64,000 nucleotides of DNA from Natrialba taiwanensis DSM 12281 (GTDB taxonomy: Archaea; Halobacteriota; Halobacteria; Halobacteriales; Natrialbaceae), in contig NZ_AOIL01000069.1 in the NCBI RefSeq assembly GCF_000337595.1, positions 1,487 to 65,486 of the forward strand. Reading direction: 5' to 3'. Position numbers and translations under genes: made by a program. Shown here piece after piece: positions 52,748 to 62,832 of the stretch. Position 1 is the first letter of the stretch. Each line of letters starts with the position of its first letter. The notes under the pieces were generated by a model, which saw only the letters and a list, made by a program, of their open reading frames with translations, did no database searches and had not been told where the DNA came from.

Positions 52748-54334
52748 TCAGCCCTCGGCCTGCGACTCGGAGCCCCCGATCCAGCGATCCCAGAACGTGT
52801 TGAACTCGGTTTCGTCCTCGGTCAGCCGATCGAGTTCAGCGAGGCCGCGCTCGGTACGGGTCCCCGGAATCGTGTTGTCGAGGACGAGCGCGGCGAGGCC
52901 GCCGATGGCCATGCCAGTCGAGCCGATAATGTAGATCGTGTCGACCACGGCGATGGCAGCGCTCTCGATAACGGGTACGAGGACGGTGCCGGCGATGACG
53001 TCAGCGCTGAGTAGCGGGTCGATCGCGCCGGCGAGGCCGACGGCCTCGCGGAAGGTGATCGTGCTCTCGAAGTTGCCCATGTACGACGGAATTGCGAGGC
53101 CGACGAAGAGGGCGAAGCCGACGACGAAGACGTTGCGCGAGGAGTCGAGGTCGACGTGTTTGAGGTTCCCGATGCCGACGGCGACGATCTGGGCGAACAT
53201 GGCGATGAAGAGGCCGCCGATGATGGGGTCGGGAATGGTCGCGATGAGCTGGCCGAAGTAGCCGATAAAGCCGACGACGAGCATGATGACCGCCCCGAGC
53301 TGGACGACGTAGCGCGAGGCGACGCCGGTGAGTCCGATCGCGCCGATGTTCTCGGAGTAGGAGGTCGAGCCGCCGGTGCCCATGATGCCCGAGAAGACGT
53401 TCATCAGACCCTCCATGCCGATACCGTGGTTGATCCGCTTCTCGCTGGGGGCGGCGGCACCGGTCAGGTTCGCGACGGCATAGTAGTCGCCGATGCTCTC
53501 GACGATCGAGGCGAGCACGCCGGCGAACATGCCGACGACGAACGCGGTCGTGACCTCCGGGGAGCCCCACTGGAACGGCCGGATCGGCAGGACGAGCGAC
53601 GTGTTAGTAACGTCGCCAAGCGGAACGAAGCCGGGGTGGCCGCTGCCGAGGACGCCTGTCGCCGACAGCACCGCGGCGACGATCCAGGAGATGCCGATTG
53701 CCAGGATGACCGGATACAGTCTGAACGCCCGGTGTTTGAGATCGAGGTACTGCGAGAACAGCAGGATGAGTCCGAGCGTGAGCCCGAGGAGCCACCAACT
53801 CTGCTCCGGCGACGTGATCTGGTCGGCATCGAACAGCGCCAGCCCGATCAGGGCGATGGTGGGTGCGATGGCGACCGGCGAGAGGTACCGCTGGAGTTTC
53901 CCGACCAGACCGAAGTACCCCATCGCGACCTGGACGACCGCGGCGAGGATGATCGCACCCTGTAACTGTACCAGTGCGGCCTGCCAGTCCCCACCCGCGC
54001 CGCCGGCGGTGACGACGCCGATAATGGCGAGCGCGGGTGCGAGCATCGAGAACGGCGCGCCCTGGACGATCGGGTACCGGTTGCCGAACGTCGTCTGGGC
54101 GAGCGTTGCGATTCCCGAGACGACGAAGAAGGTCCCGATGAACTGCGGCAATAGCTCGTCCGGCATTCCCATTGCGCTCGCCAGAATCAGCGGCACGGCG
54201 ATGTTCGCGCCGACCATCGTCAGGTAGTGCTGGACGCCGAGCACGGTCGACTCGCCCAGCGGCGGCCGGTCGTCGATACCGTACTCGATGTCGTCCGCGC
54301 CTGCGTTCCCCCCTGCTGTGTCTTCCCCCGTCAT
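52748..54334 (-). CDS. NCS2-family xanthine/uracil permease
   Basis: 528 aa with about fourteen membrane segments. The family blocks MTGGTSTS-like (GGSTSYSENIGAIGLTGVAS) and QTTFGNRYPIVQGAPFSMLA are clear, with the conserved Glu in YSENIG and the TM10 region. Imports a nucleobase, uracil, xanthine or uric acid, with protons or sodium; which one cannot be read. A disordered acidic N-terminus (EDTAGGNAGADDIEYG) is common in haloarchaea. Confidence 0.92.
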   Translation of the reverse strand: MTGEDTAGGNAGADDIEYGIDDRPPLGESTVLGVQHYLTMVGANIAVPLILASAMGMPDELLPQFIGTFFVVSGIATLAQTTFGNRYPIVQGAPFSMLAPALAIIGVVTAGGAGGDWQAALVQLQGAIILAAVVQVAMGYFGLVGKLQRYLSPVAIAPTIALIGLALFDADQITSPEQSWWLLGLTLGLILLFSQYLDLKHRAFRLYPVILAIGISWIVAAVLSATGVLGSGHPGFVPLGDVTNTSLVLPIRPFQWGSPEVTTAFVVGMFAGVLASIVESIGDYYAVANLTGAAAPSEKRINHGIGMEGLMNVFSGIMGTGGSTSYSENIGAIGLTGVASRYVVQLGAVIMLVVGFIGYFGQLIATIPDPIIGGLFIAMFAQIVAVGIGNLKHVDLDSSRNVFVVGFALFVGLAIPSYMGNFESTITFREAVGLAGAIDPLLSADVIAGTVLVPVIESAAIAVVDTIYIIGSTGMAIGGLAALVLDNTIPGTRTERGLAELDRLTEDETEFNTFWDRWIGGSESQAEG

Positions 54335-54427
54335 CGTGAACTCACCGGATAACGCGCGAGCGCGCTCAAAGACGTGTTGATGTTCGCCCCGCCGTACCGA
54401 TTCCTGTCACTACCCGGACGGATGCAG

Positions 54428-54640
54428 CTACTCGCCGCCGTCGTCGGAACGGCCGGGGTGGCCGTCCTGTTCGTACTCTCGCAACACCGACGTGATCGTC
54501 TGCGAGACTTCTTCGAGCGCGACGGCGTTCGTCTTCCGAAGGTCGCCCTCCTGGGCCGCATCGAGGTGGCGAAGCGCCTCGCGAAGGTGATCGCCGATCT
54601 CGGTCTCGGTTGCGGTCTCGCTGTTGTGTTCGTCTGTCAT
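54428..54640 (-). CDS. Small acidic helical protein
   Basis: 70 aa from MTDEHNSETATET (an earlier Met 24 codons upstream is less likely). Mostly one or two helices (IGDHLREALRHLDAAQEGDL, KTNAVALEEVSQTITSVLRE). It has no motif I can name. It is upstream of the NCS2 gene on the same strand and divergent from cbiA. Possibly a regulator of its neighbour, but nothing in the sequence proves it. Confidence 0.55.
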   Translation of the reverse strand: MTDEHNSETATETEIGDHLREALRHLDAAQEGDLRKTNAVALEEVSQTITSVLREYEQDGHPGRSDDGGE

Positions 54641-54887
54641 AGTCGCACCCGGAACACGGTATAGCCGATTCAGGCCGTTAAGTTCGTCGCCGGTACCGGC
54701 GTGCCGCGTCACTCGAGCGAGACGGTCGCCGTCGAATCTCCCTCACCGACGAGTTCAAGTGAAGTTGCGCGAAGACAACCACAATGGTAAACCGTCGTTT
54801 GCGACCGAGCGGAAACGTGGCGTACAGCAACACCCGTGCAAGACGGAACCGAGGACGGAGCCGGGTCCGTGGCCGGAGACAAGTTCG

Positions 54888-56288
54888 ATGAAGGGAATCG
54901 TGCTCGGCGGCGTCAGCTCCGGCGTCGGCAAGACGGTCGCGGCGCTGGCGACGATACAGGCGCTGTCGGATGCGGGCCGCGAGGTGCAGCCGGCGAAGGC
55001 GGGGCCGGACTTCATCGACCCGAGCCACCACGAGGCGATCGCAGGTCGCCCGTCGCGAACGCTCGATCTGTGGCTCTGCGGGGCCGATGGACTCAAACGG
55101 AACTACGCTCGCGCTGGGACCGGCGACGGCGCACGCGCTGGCACCGCAGCCGTCTCCACCTCGACACCAGCCCCGGACATCTGCGTCGTCGAGGGCGTAA
55201 TGGGGCTGTACGACGGCGACGCCTCGAGTTCAGCCATGGTCGCCGCTGAACTCGACCTGCCGGTCGTTCTCGTCGTCGACGCTAAAGCGGGCATGGAGAG
55301 CGTCGCGGCGACCGCGCTCGGCTTTCGCGAGTATGCCGCGGAAATCGGCCGCGACATCGACGTGGCGGGGATCATCGCCCAGCGCGCCCACGGCGGCCGT
55401 CACGAACGAGGGATTCGGGAGGCGCTGCCGGATGACCTCGAGTTCTTCGGGCGGATTCCGCCGAACGAGGCCCTCGAAATTCCCGACCGCCACCTCGGGC
55501 TCGAGATGGGATCGGAGTCGGCGCTCCCGCGCGCGGCGCTCCGGGAGGCCGCCGAGACCCTGGAGACCGACCGGTTGCTCGCGGCCGCCCGCAAACCGTC
55601 CGCACCCGAGCGCGAGTGCGCTGCTCCGGACCCGATCGAGACGACGATCGCCGTGGCCAGCGATCGGGCCTTTTGCTTTCGGTACCCCGCGACGATCGAA
55701 CGGCTCCGCGAGCGCGCCGAACTCGTGACGTTCTCGCCGGTCGCCGGCGATCCCGTGCCGGACTGCGACGGCGTCTACCTCCCCGGCGGCTATCCCGAAT
55801 TGCACGCCGCTGCACTCGAATCCGCGGGGACGCTCGCCGAACTCGGGGCGCGGGCGAGCGAGGGACTGCCGGTCTTCGGCGAGTGCGGCGGCCTGATGGC
55901 GATGAGCCAGTCGCTGACCACGACTGGCGAAGACGACGCCGAGCGAGAATCCGGGATCGGGACGACCCACGAGATGGCCGGAATCCTGCCCGCAGACGTA
56001 ACCATGCACGATCGCTACCAGTCGCTCGATCACGTTGAACTCGCGGCGGTCGACGACACGCTGACCGCCCGGGCGGACGAAACGATCCGGGGCCACGAGT
56101 TCCACTACTCGAGCGCGACCGTCGATTCGGACGCGCGCTTCGCCTTCGAAACGGTCCGCGGGTCGGGGATCGATGGCGACCACGACGGGCTGATGGCGTA
56201 CGATTCGCTCGGCACCTACGCCCACGTCCATCCTGAGAGCGGCGCGTTCGATCGGTTCCTCGCGTTCGCCGCCGGCACCCGCGAGTAG
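54888..56288 (+). CDS. cbiA: Cobyrinic acid a,c-diamide synthase
   Basis: 466 aa from MKGIVLGGVSSGVGKT. Amidates cobyrinate carboxyl groups a and c, using ATP and glutamine. The N-domain has the P-loop GVSSGVGKT (residues 8-16) and PAKAGPDFIDPSHH, VEGVMGLYDG and IAQRAHGGRHE. The glutamine amidotransferase domain has YLPGGYPELHA, the catalytic Cys in VFGECGGLMAMSQ and the His in RGHEFHYS. Together with cbiX at 18638, it supports B12 synthesis. The frame is open further upstream, but the alignment start favours this ATG. Confidence 0.93.
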   Translation: MKGIVLGGVSSGVGKTVAALATIQALSDAGREVQPAKAGPDFIDPSHHEAIAGRPSRTLDLWLCGADGLKRNYARAGTGDGARAGTAAVSTSTPAPDICVVEGVMGLYDGDASSSAMVAAELDLPVVLVVDAKAGMESVAATALGFREYAAEIGRDIDVAGIIAQRAHGGRHERGIREALPDDLEFFGRIPPNEALEIPDRHLGLEMGSESALPRAALREAAETLETDRLLAAARKPSAPERECAAPDPIETTIAVASDRAFCFRYPATIERLRERAELVTFSPVAGDPVPDCDGVYLPGGYPELHAAALESAGTLAELGARASEGLPVFGECGGLMAMSQSLTTTGEDDAERESGIGTTHEMAGILPADVTMHDRYQSLDHVELAAVDDTLTARADETIRGHEFHYSSATVDSDARFAFETVRGSGIDGDHDGLMAYDSLGTYAHVHPESGAFDRFLAFAAGTRE

Positions 56289-56482
56289 GCGAGTACAGCA
56301 CTCGCCGACCGGTTTCGTCCCGCCGTCGCCGCGCTGAACTCGGCGGTTCCGGTCACCAGTTCTCAGTGGCGACTATCACGATCGCAGTACCGGTGACGGA
56401 GAGTACTCCACTGATCGGCCAAAACGGGTGCACACGCAAGGGAAATTACCACAGCGCTGTTTCTTGTGTATTGTTCCAGATA

Positions 56483-57544
56483 ATGATAGATGGGACAGAC
56501 AGCGGTGACACCAGTAAACAGGTTGTCCCCAGCGATGAGACGCGCGTGCGAGGGAGAGTTGGAGGCGGAGGCGAAAACGGAAACGGAAACGGAGATGGGA
56601 TCGAGACGACGAATACCGGACGGCGGCTCGTCACCGATGGCGGCGAGGAGAGCAGCGAAGACGAGGGAGAGGACGAGAACAGCACCGCCGACGAGAACGA
56701 AGCGGACGACGAGGATCAGGAGCAACCGAACGAAGCCGAAGATGGGGATGAGGAGGCCGGTGAGGAATCCGAGGCCGGCGGTGACGGTTCGGAGAGCGAT
56801 GAGAGCGACGAAAGCGAAGGTGACGGAGCAGACGAGGACCCGACCAGCGCCCACGTCGAGGACGCCGAAGACGTCTACGAGGGTGACGAGGCGAACGGCG
56901 TCCTCCACCTGGATCTCGACGGCCTGTTTCTCGATTTGCTCGGGCTCGAGGTCAACCTGAACCCGGTCACGCTCGACGTGTCGGCCCGGCCGGGCGAGAA
57001 CAACTTACTCGGCAATCTGCTTTCGAGCGTGACCGGGCTGCTAGACGGTCCAGCGGCGCTGTTGGACAAGGTCACGTCGCTGGTCGAAAAGCCGGTGAAC
57101 ATGTTGCAGTCGGCGCTTGGAAAGCCGATAACCTGGCTGAAATTCCTCCCGGGGGCGCTGCTGGGGAAGGTGAAGTCGTTGCTCGGCGGACTTCGAAGTA
57201 GCGGCGCGGACGGCGAGCAGGAACTCGAGGGTGACGAAGCCGAGGGTGAAGACGAGGAGACTGCAGCCGAGGACGGTGACAACGACTCCGACGCGGAAGA
57301 CGGCGAAAGCGACGATACCGAGTCGGATACCGGGCCGCTCGCCCCGATCACGAGTTCGCTTTCGTCGGCGGGAGACACGGCGAAACAGAAGGCGGTCGGG
57401 TTGCTTCCCGGGCTGCCGGTCGAGGAACTCATCGCGACGGTCGTTCGCGAGGTCATCAAGCAACTGGTCGAACAGGCGGAGACGGCTAGTGAGGAATCGA
57501 GCGGACAGGAATCTGCGGACGCCGATGCACAGCCGGAGGCCTAA
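56483..57544 (+). CDS. Acidic protein with conserved LDLDGL core, acidic quartet gene 1
   Basis: 353 aa from MIDGTDSGDTSKQ. Long Glu/Asp/Ser-rich stretches cover residues 20-145 and 245-300. Between them, NGVLHLDLDGLFLDLLGLEV, then NLNPVTLDVSARPGENNLLG and NLLSSVTGLLDGPAALLDK, is a conserved hydrophobic block also seen in bacterial uncharacterised proteins. A C-terminal amphipathic part (IATVVREVIKQLVEQAE) ends it. No signal peptide is seen. It leads the four-gene set, with only 2 bases to the next gene. Function unknown. Confidence 0.7.
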   Translation: MIDGTDSGDTSKQVVPSDETRVRGRVGGGGENGNGNGDGIETTNTGRRLVTDGGEESSEDEGEDENSTADENEADDEDQEQPNEAEDGDEEAGEESEAGGDGSESDESDESEGDGADEDPTSAHVEDAEDVYEGDEANGVLHLDLDGLFLDLLGLEVNLNPVTLDVSARPGENNLLGNLLSSVTGLLDGPAALLDKVTSLVEKPVNMLQSALGKPITWLKFLPGALLGKVKSLLGGLRSSGADGEQELEGDEAEGEDEETAAEDGDNDSDAEDGESDDTESDTGPLAPITSSLSSAGDTAKQKAVGLLPGLPVEELIATVVREVIKQLVEQAETASEESSGQESADADAQPEA

Positions 57545-57546
57545 GT

Positions 57547-58149
57547 ATGAGTACTGAGACGGATTCAGAGTCAGATTCGGAGTCGGAGTCGGACACAAAC
57601 ATGGACATGGACACGGACACAGACGCGGACGCGAACTCGAACTCGGTAACCGAACGGATCGACTACGAGAAGATCGCCGAAAACATCGATCTTCACGAAC
57701 TGCTCGAGGGAACGCAGTGGGAGGACGAGATCGACGACGACAAACCGTTGGGAGAGGCGCTTGGCGCGTTACTCGGGGCGATTATCGGACGCAAGCTCGG
57801 TGCGAGTCTCGGGCGGACGATCGGTGAACTCTCGCTCGAGGAGATTCTGAGCCGAAGCGAAGACGAGGAAGCGGACGAAGACGAAGGCGGTTCGGAGACG
57901 GACGAGGCGGAAGAGGAAGCGGTCGAAGGCGAGTCCGACACTGCGGATGCTGAAGACACCGATGACGCCGAGGAGAGTGACGGAAATGCAGAGAGCGAGG
58001 ACGATGACGAGGAGAATGACGGAGATAACGACGCTTCGGGCAACGACGAAGACGAAGACGGAGACGGGGACACCGACACAGCCGACTCGGACGAGACCAG
58101 TGACACCGAGAGTGACGACGGCGAAGACACCGACACAGAGGATGACTAA
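57547..58149 (+). CDS. Acidic glycine-zipper protein, acidic quartet gene 2
   Basis: 200 aa, 2 bases after gene 1. A Ser/Asp/Glu hexamer-encoded start is followed by RIDYEKIAENIDLHELLEGT and the core LGEALGALLGAIIGRKLGAS-LGRTIGELSL, with small residues every three or four positions, a glycine-zipper-like pattern that can form membrane or oligomer contacts. The last 90 residues are almost all Glu/Asp/Ser/Thr. No clear domain is known. Cotranscription with gene 1 is near certain. Confidence 0.68.
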   Translation: MSTETDSESDSESESDTNMDMDTDTDADANSNSVTERIDYEKIAENIDLHELLEGTQWEDEIDDDKPLGEALGALLGAIIGRKLGASLGRTIGELSLEEILSRSEDEEADEDEGGSETDEAEEEAVEGESDTADAEDTDDAEESDGNAESEDDDEENDGDNDASGNDEDEDGDGDTDTADSDETSDTESDDGEDTDTEDD

Positions 58150-58256
58150 CCGCTCCCACCAGTCCCATCTCGATCCATGCTCTCAGGACCCTCATCATCG
58201 ACACAACCACCGTCGACACCGCCAGCAGCCCTGCCCCACGAATCGAGGTGAGGCCT

Positions 58257-59123
58257 GTGAGTGAGGACACCGGGCTTCAGGAACTCGTCGCCGAGGAAGT
58301 CACCGAACAACTCGATGTCGCCGACCTCATCGACGGCGGCTCCATCGAGGACGGAATCGACGCCGGCGAAATCGGTGCCTCCGTCGGCCGCCAGTTCGGC
58401 GAGCAACTCGGGCGAACCATCGGTGCCTCCGTCGGTGGCGAAATCCACGACACGCTCTCGAGTGCGTTCGAATCGGGGACGGATGCGGCCGACGGCGAAG
58501 GTGAAGAGGAAGGCGAAGATGGAGATGGGAACGGAGATGGGGACACAAAAACGACAGCCGACAGCCTCACACTCAAACAACTCCTCGCTGAACTCGTCAC
58601 GGCGATGCGGACCGGATTCGTGACGGCGCTCGACGATAGCAACGCGCGCGACTCGGTCGAGTCGATCGCCCAGAACGTCACCGAGGGAACCAGTCTCGAG
58701 GGCGTTTTCGAGACGAGTTCAGAAACGGAGCCGACGCAGGAGGAGGAGGAGGGGGCGGACGATGAGGATGAGAGCAGTGACGAGGAGGCTGGGACTGCTG
58801 ATGCGGGTGACCAAGACGCCGACGCCGATACTGAACTCGAGCAGGCACCGGAGGATCTAGAGAACCTTCGACGGGAGACGTTGGTGGATTTCCTGGGCGT
58901 GATGTCGTACCAGGATCTCCAGTCCGTTGCCAAGGAGGTCGGCGTCAAGGCGAACCTCAGCCGCGAGGAGATGACGGACGAGATTATCGAGACGGTGGCC
59001 GCCGAGGAGGGCGACGGGACAAATGGAGACGCGGATGGACGTGACTCTGGCGGTGGTGGGGAAGATGGTGGCGGTGGAGACGGTGGCGACGACACCGACG
59101 GGGAGAGTAGCGACTCCGAGTGA
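58257..59123 (+). CDS. Acidic glycine-zipper and SAP/Rho-like protein, acidic quartet gene 3
   Basis: 288 aa started at GTG 58257; GTG 58248 is the other choice. The N-terminal part has a second glycine-zipper-like block, IDAGEIGASVGRQFGEQLGR and TIGASVGGEI. A middle helix (LKQLLAELVTAMRTGFVTAL) and an acidic linker follow. The C-terminal module LRRETLVDFLGVMSYQDLQS, ending VKANLSREEMTDEI, resembles a SAP/Rho-N-type helix-extended-loop-helix that often binds nucleic acid. The tail is Gly/Asp-rich. 107 bases separate it from gene 2. Confidence 0.66.
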   Translation: MSEDTGLQELVAEEVTEQLDVADLIDGGSIEDGIDAGEIGASVGRQFGEQLGRTIGASVGGEIHDTLSSAFESGTDAADGEGEEEGEDGDGNGDGDTKTTADSLTLKQLLAELVTAMRTGFVTALDDSNARDSVESIAQNVTEGTSLEGVFETSSETEPTQEEEEGADDEDESSDEEAGTADAGDQDADADTELEQAPEDLENLRRETLVDFLGVMSYQDLQSVAKEVGVKANLSREEMTDEIIETVAAEEGDGTNGDADGRDSGGGGEDGGGGDGGDDTDGESSDSE

Positions 59124-59272
59124 GTAATCGAGGCGGAAAAACGGCGGCGATGCCGGAGTCGACGAGGTGCGTGCGTGGACGCCGGAACGAAATTCCACCC
59201 CCAACCCGGAACTGGCCGGGAAACGTTCACGACGCTCGCACCCGAGCACTCCACACGGACCGAGTGAGAATC

Positions 59273-60139
59273 ATGAGTGACGACGACCTCCGGACGCGGG
59301 TGACCGAGATACTCGAGACGGCCGATGCCCAGGCGGGGTCGCTGGTTGACGACGATTCTCCGAGCGAGTCGACGGTAACGGCGGCTGCGGCCGATGCCAG
59401 CGACCTGCTCGCGTCGACCGACCCGCGGGAGCTACTCGGGGCGATCGGTCTCGGGACGCTGCCGGATGGAACGGAACCGGAGACGCTTCCGGAGGCGATT
59501 ACGCGCGGCGACCCGTCGCACGTCGAGGATCTCGAGCGCCTGTTGCGCCTCGCACGGCTCGACGAGCGTTCAGACGAGGAGACGCTTTCCGACGCGGTCG
59601 GTGAACTGCAGGCGGCGATTCATGCAGACGGCGACACCGACGGCGATGGCGACCGGAGCGACGATACATCTGAGAGCGACGCTACAGCCGCTGCAGCTGA
59701 CGGCGCGGACGCGGATGACGACACCGACACCAACACCGACAGCGACGCGCTCGAGTTCATCGAAGACGAACTCGGGTCGGCGGTGGGCGAGCGACTGGCG
59801 TCGTTTAGCGAGGATATCGAGGGGTTACAGGAGCGACTCGCTGCGGCTGGCGTCGATGTCGATAGCGGAGGCGATGAGGAGGCGGACGGTGGCGGCGAGA
59901 GCGGAGAGTCCGAACAATCAGGCGGCCAAGAGAGCGGTGAGAGCGATGTCGACGAGACTGATGGTGACGATGAGAACGGTCTCCTCGAGCCGGATCTCAG
60001 CTCGGAGTTCGGTTCCGATTCGGCCGACGAACGGACCTCGCGCGGCGTCGCCCGCCACTCGACGGTTGCACCATCGCCGTCCGATCGTGCGGACATGAAG
60101 ACACCGGCCCGGTTTTCGACGATGCCGAAACGGGACTGA
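59273..60139 (+). CDS. Acidic protein with conserved basic C-terminus, acidic quartet gene 4
   Basis: 288 aa from MSDDDLRTRVTEILETADAQ. An N-terminal helical domain of about 120 residues (DPRELLGAIGLGTLPDG, VEDLERLLRLARLDERSDEE) precedes an acidic linker and a helix (FSEDIEGLQERLAAAGVDV). The C-terminus TVAPSPSDRADMKTPARFST, then MPKRD, is basic and short, out of character with the acidic rest and apparently a conserved end motif. No domain is recognised. It lies 149 bases after gene 3. Confidence 0.65.
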   Translation: MSDDDLRTRVTEILETADAQAGSLVDDDSPSESTVTAAAADASDLLASTDPRELLGAIGLGTLPDGTEPETLPEAITRGDPSHVEDLERLLRLARLDERSDEETLSDAVGELQAAIHADGDTDGDGDRSDDTSESDATAAAADGADADDDTDTNTDSDALEFIEDELGSAVGERLASFSEDIEGLQERLAAAGVDVDSGGDEEADGGGESGESEQSGGQESGESDVDETDGDDENGLLEPDLSSEFGSDSADERTSRGVARHSTVAPSPSDRADMKTPARFSTMPKRD

Positions 60140-60207
60140 CCACCGGACGCGCTGTCGATACCGGATCCGGGTTCACCTCTTTCACCGAGGACCGCATACG
60201 GGCCGGT

Positions 60208-60657
60208 ATGTACGACTCACTTCTCGTCGCGACGGACGGCAGCGACGCCGCAACGACGGCCACCCATCACGCCATCTCCCTTGCGACCGAACTGGATGCG
60301 GCCGTGTACGGGCTCGCCGTGCTCGAATCGCGCACCGAGTACGACAACGACATCGTCGACCCCGACGAACGCGAGCGCAAACGGCGCGCGGCGGCCGAAT
60401 CCGCACTCGCTGAACTCGCGGACGAAGCGACTGCAGCCGGCGTGCCGGTCGAGACGGGGATCCGCTCTGGCGTGCCACACGAGGAGATTCTCGCGGTTGC
60501 GACCGAGTGCGACGTAGGCGTGATCGTCATCGGCGCTCGCGGGAGTTCAGAACTCAAGCGTGCACTACTCGGGAGTACCGTGGATGCCGTCGTTCGCTTT
60601 GCGGATCGGCCGGTGCTCGTCGTCGAGGACGATGCCGAACCGGTTCGGTCGAACTAG
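60208..60657 (+). CDS. Universal stress protein (UspA family)
   Basis: 149 aa, single Usp domain. The start MYDSLLVATDGSDAATTATH has the first nucleotide-binding strand-loop, and VIVIGARGSSELKRALLGST carries the G-x2-G-x9-G(S/T) ATP-binding motif. ADRPVLVVEDD completes the domain. Cytoplasmic dimer expected; a TATA-like box was not sought beyond the short gap. Length is normal. Confidence 0.93.
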   Translation: MYDSLLVATDGSDAATTATHHAISLATELDAAVYGLAVLESRTEYDNDIVDPDERERKRRAAAESALAELADEATAAGVPVETGIRSGVPHEEILAVATECDVGVIVIGARGSSELKRALLGSTVDAVVRFADRPVLVVEDDAEPVRSN

Positions 60658-60726
60658 TCGCGTCGCCGTCTGCCTTTCCGACGGAGGAACGTTTATTCCG
60701 TTGACCGACTTCGGTCCGAACGAGAT

Positions 60727-62709
<1,983 letters not shown>

Positions 62710-62832
62710 GTTTCGCGATTTCAAATACAGCGAAATAGAACAGAGGATCAAATAACACCCACTCCAGATATCTCCCGAATTTGGCGATCATAGCCGATAC
62801 AATTATATTCCTCTCAGCTGAAAGCGCGAAAC

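Noticed and set aside
54624-54887. Cobalamin riboswitch upstream of cbiA
   Set aside because: No B12-box-like motif was seen in the upstream sequence, and such riboswitches are rare in haloarchaea.
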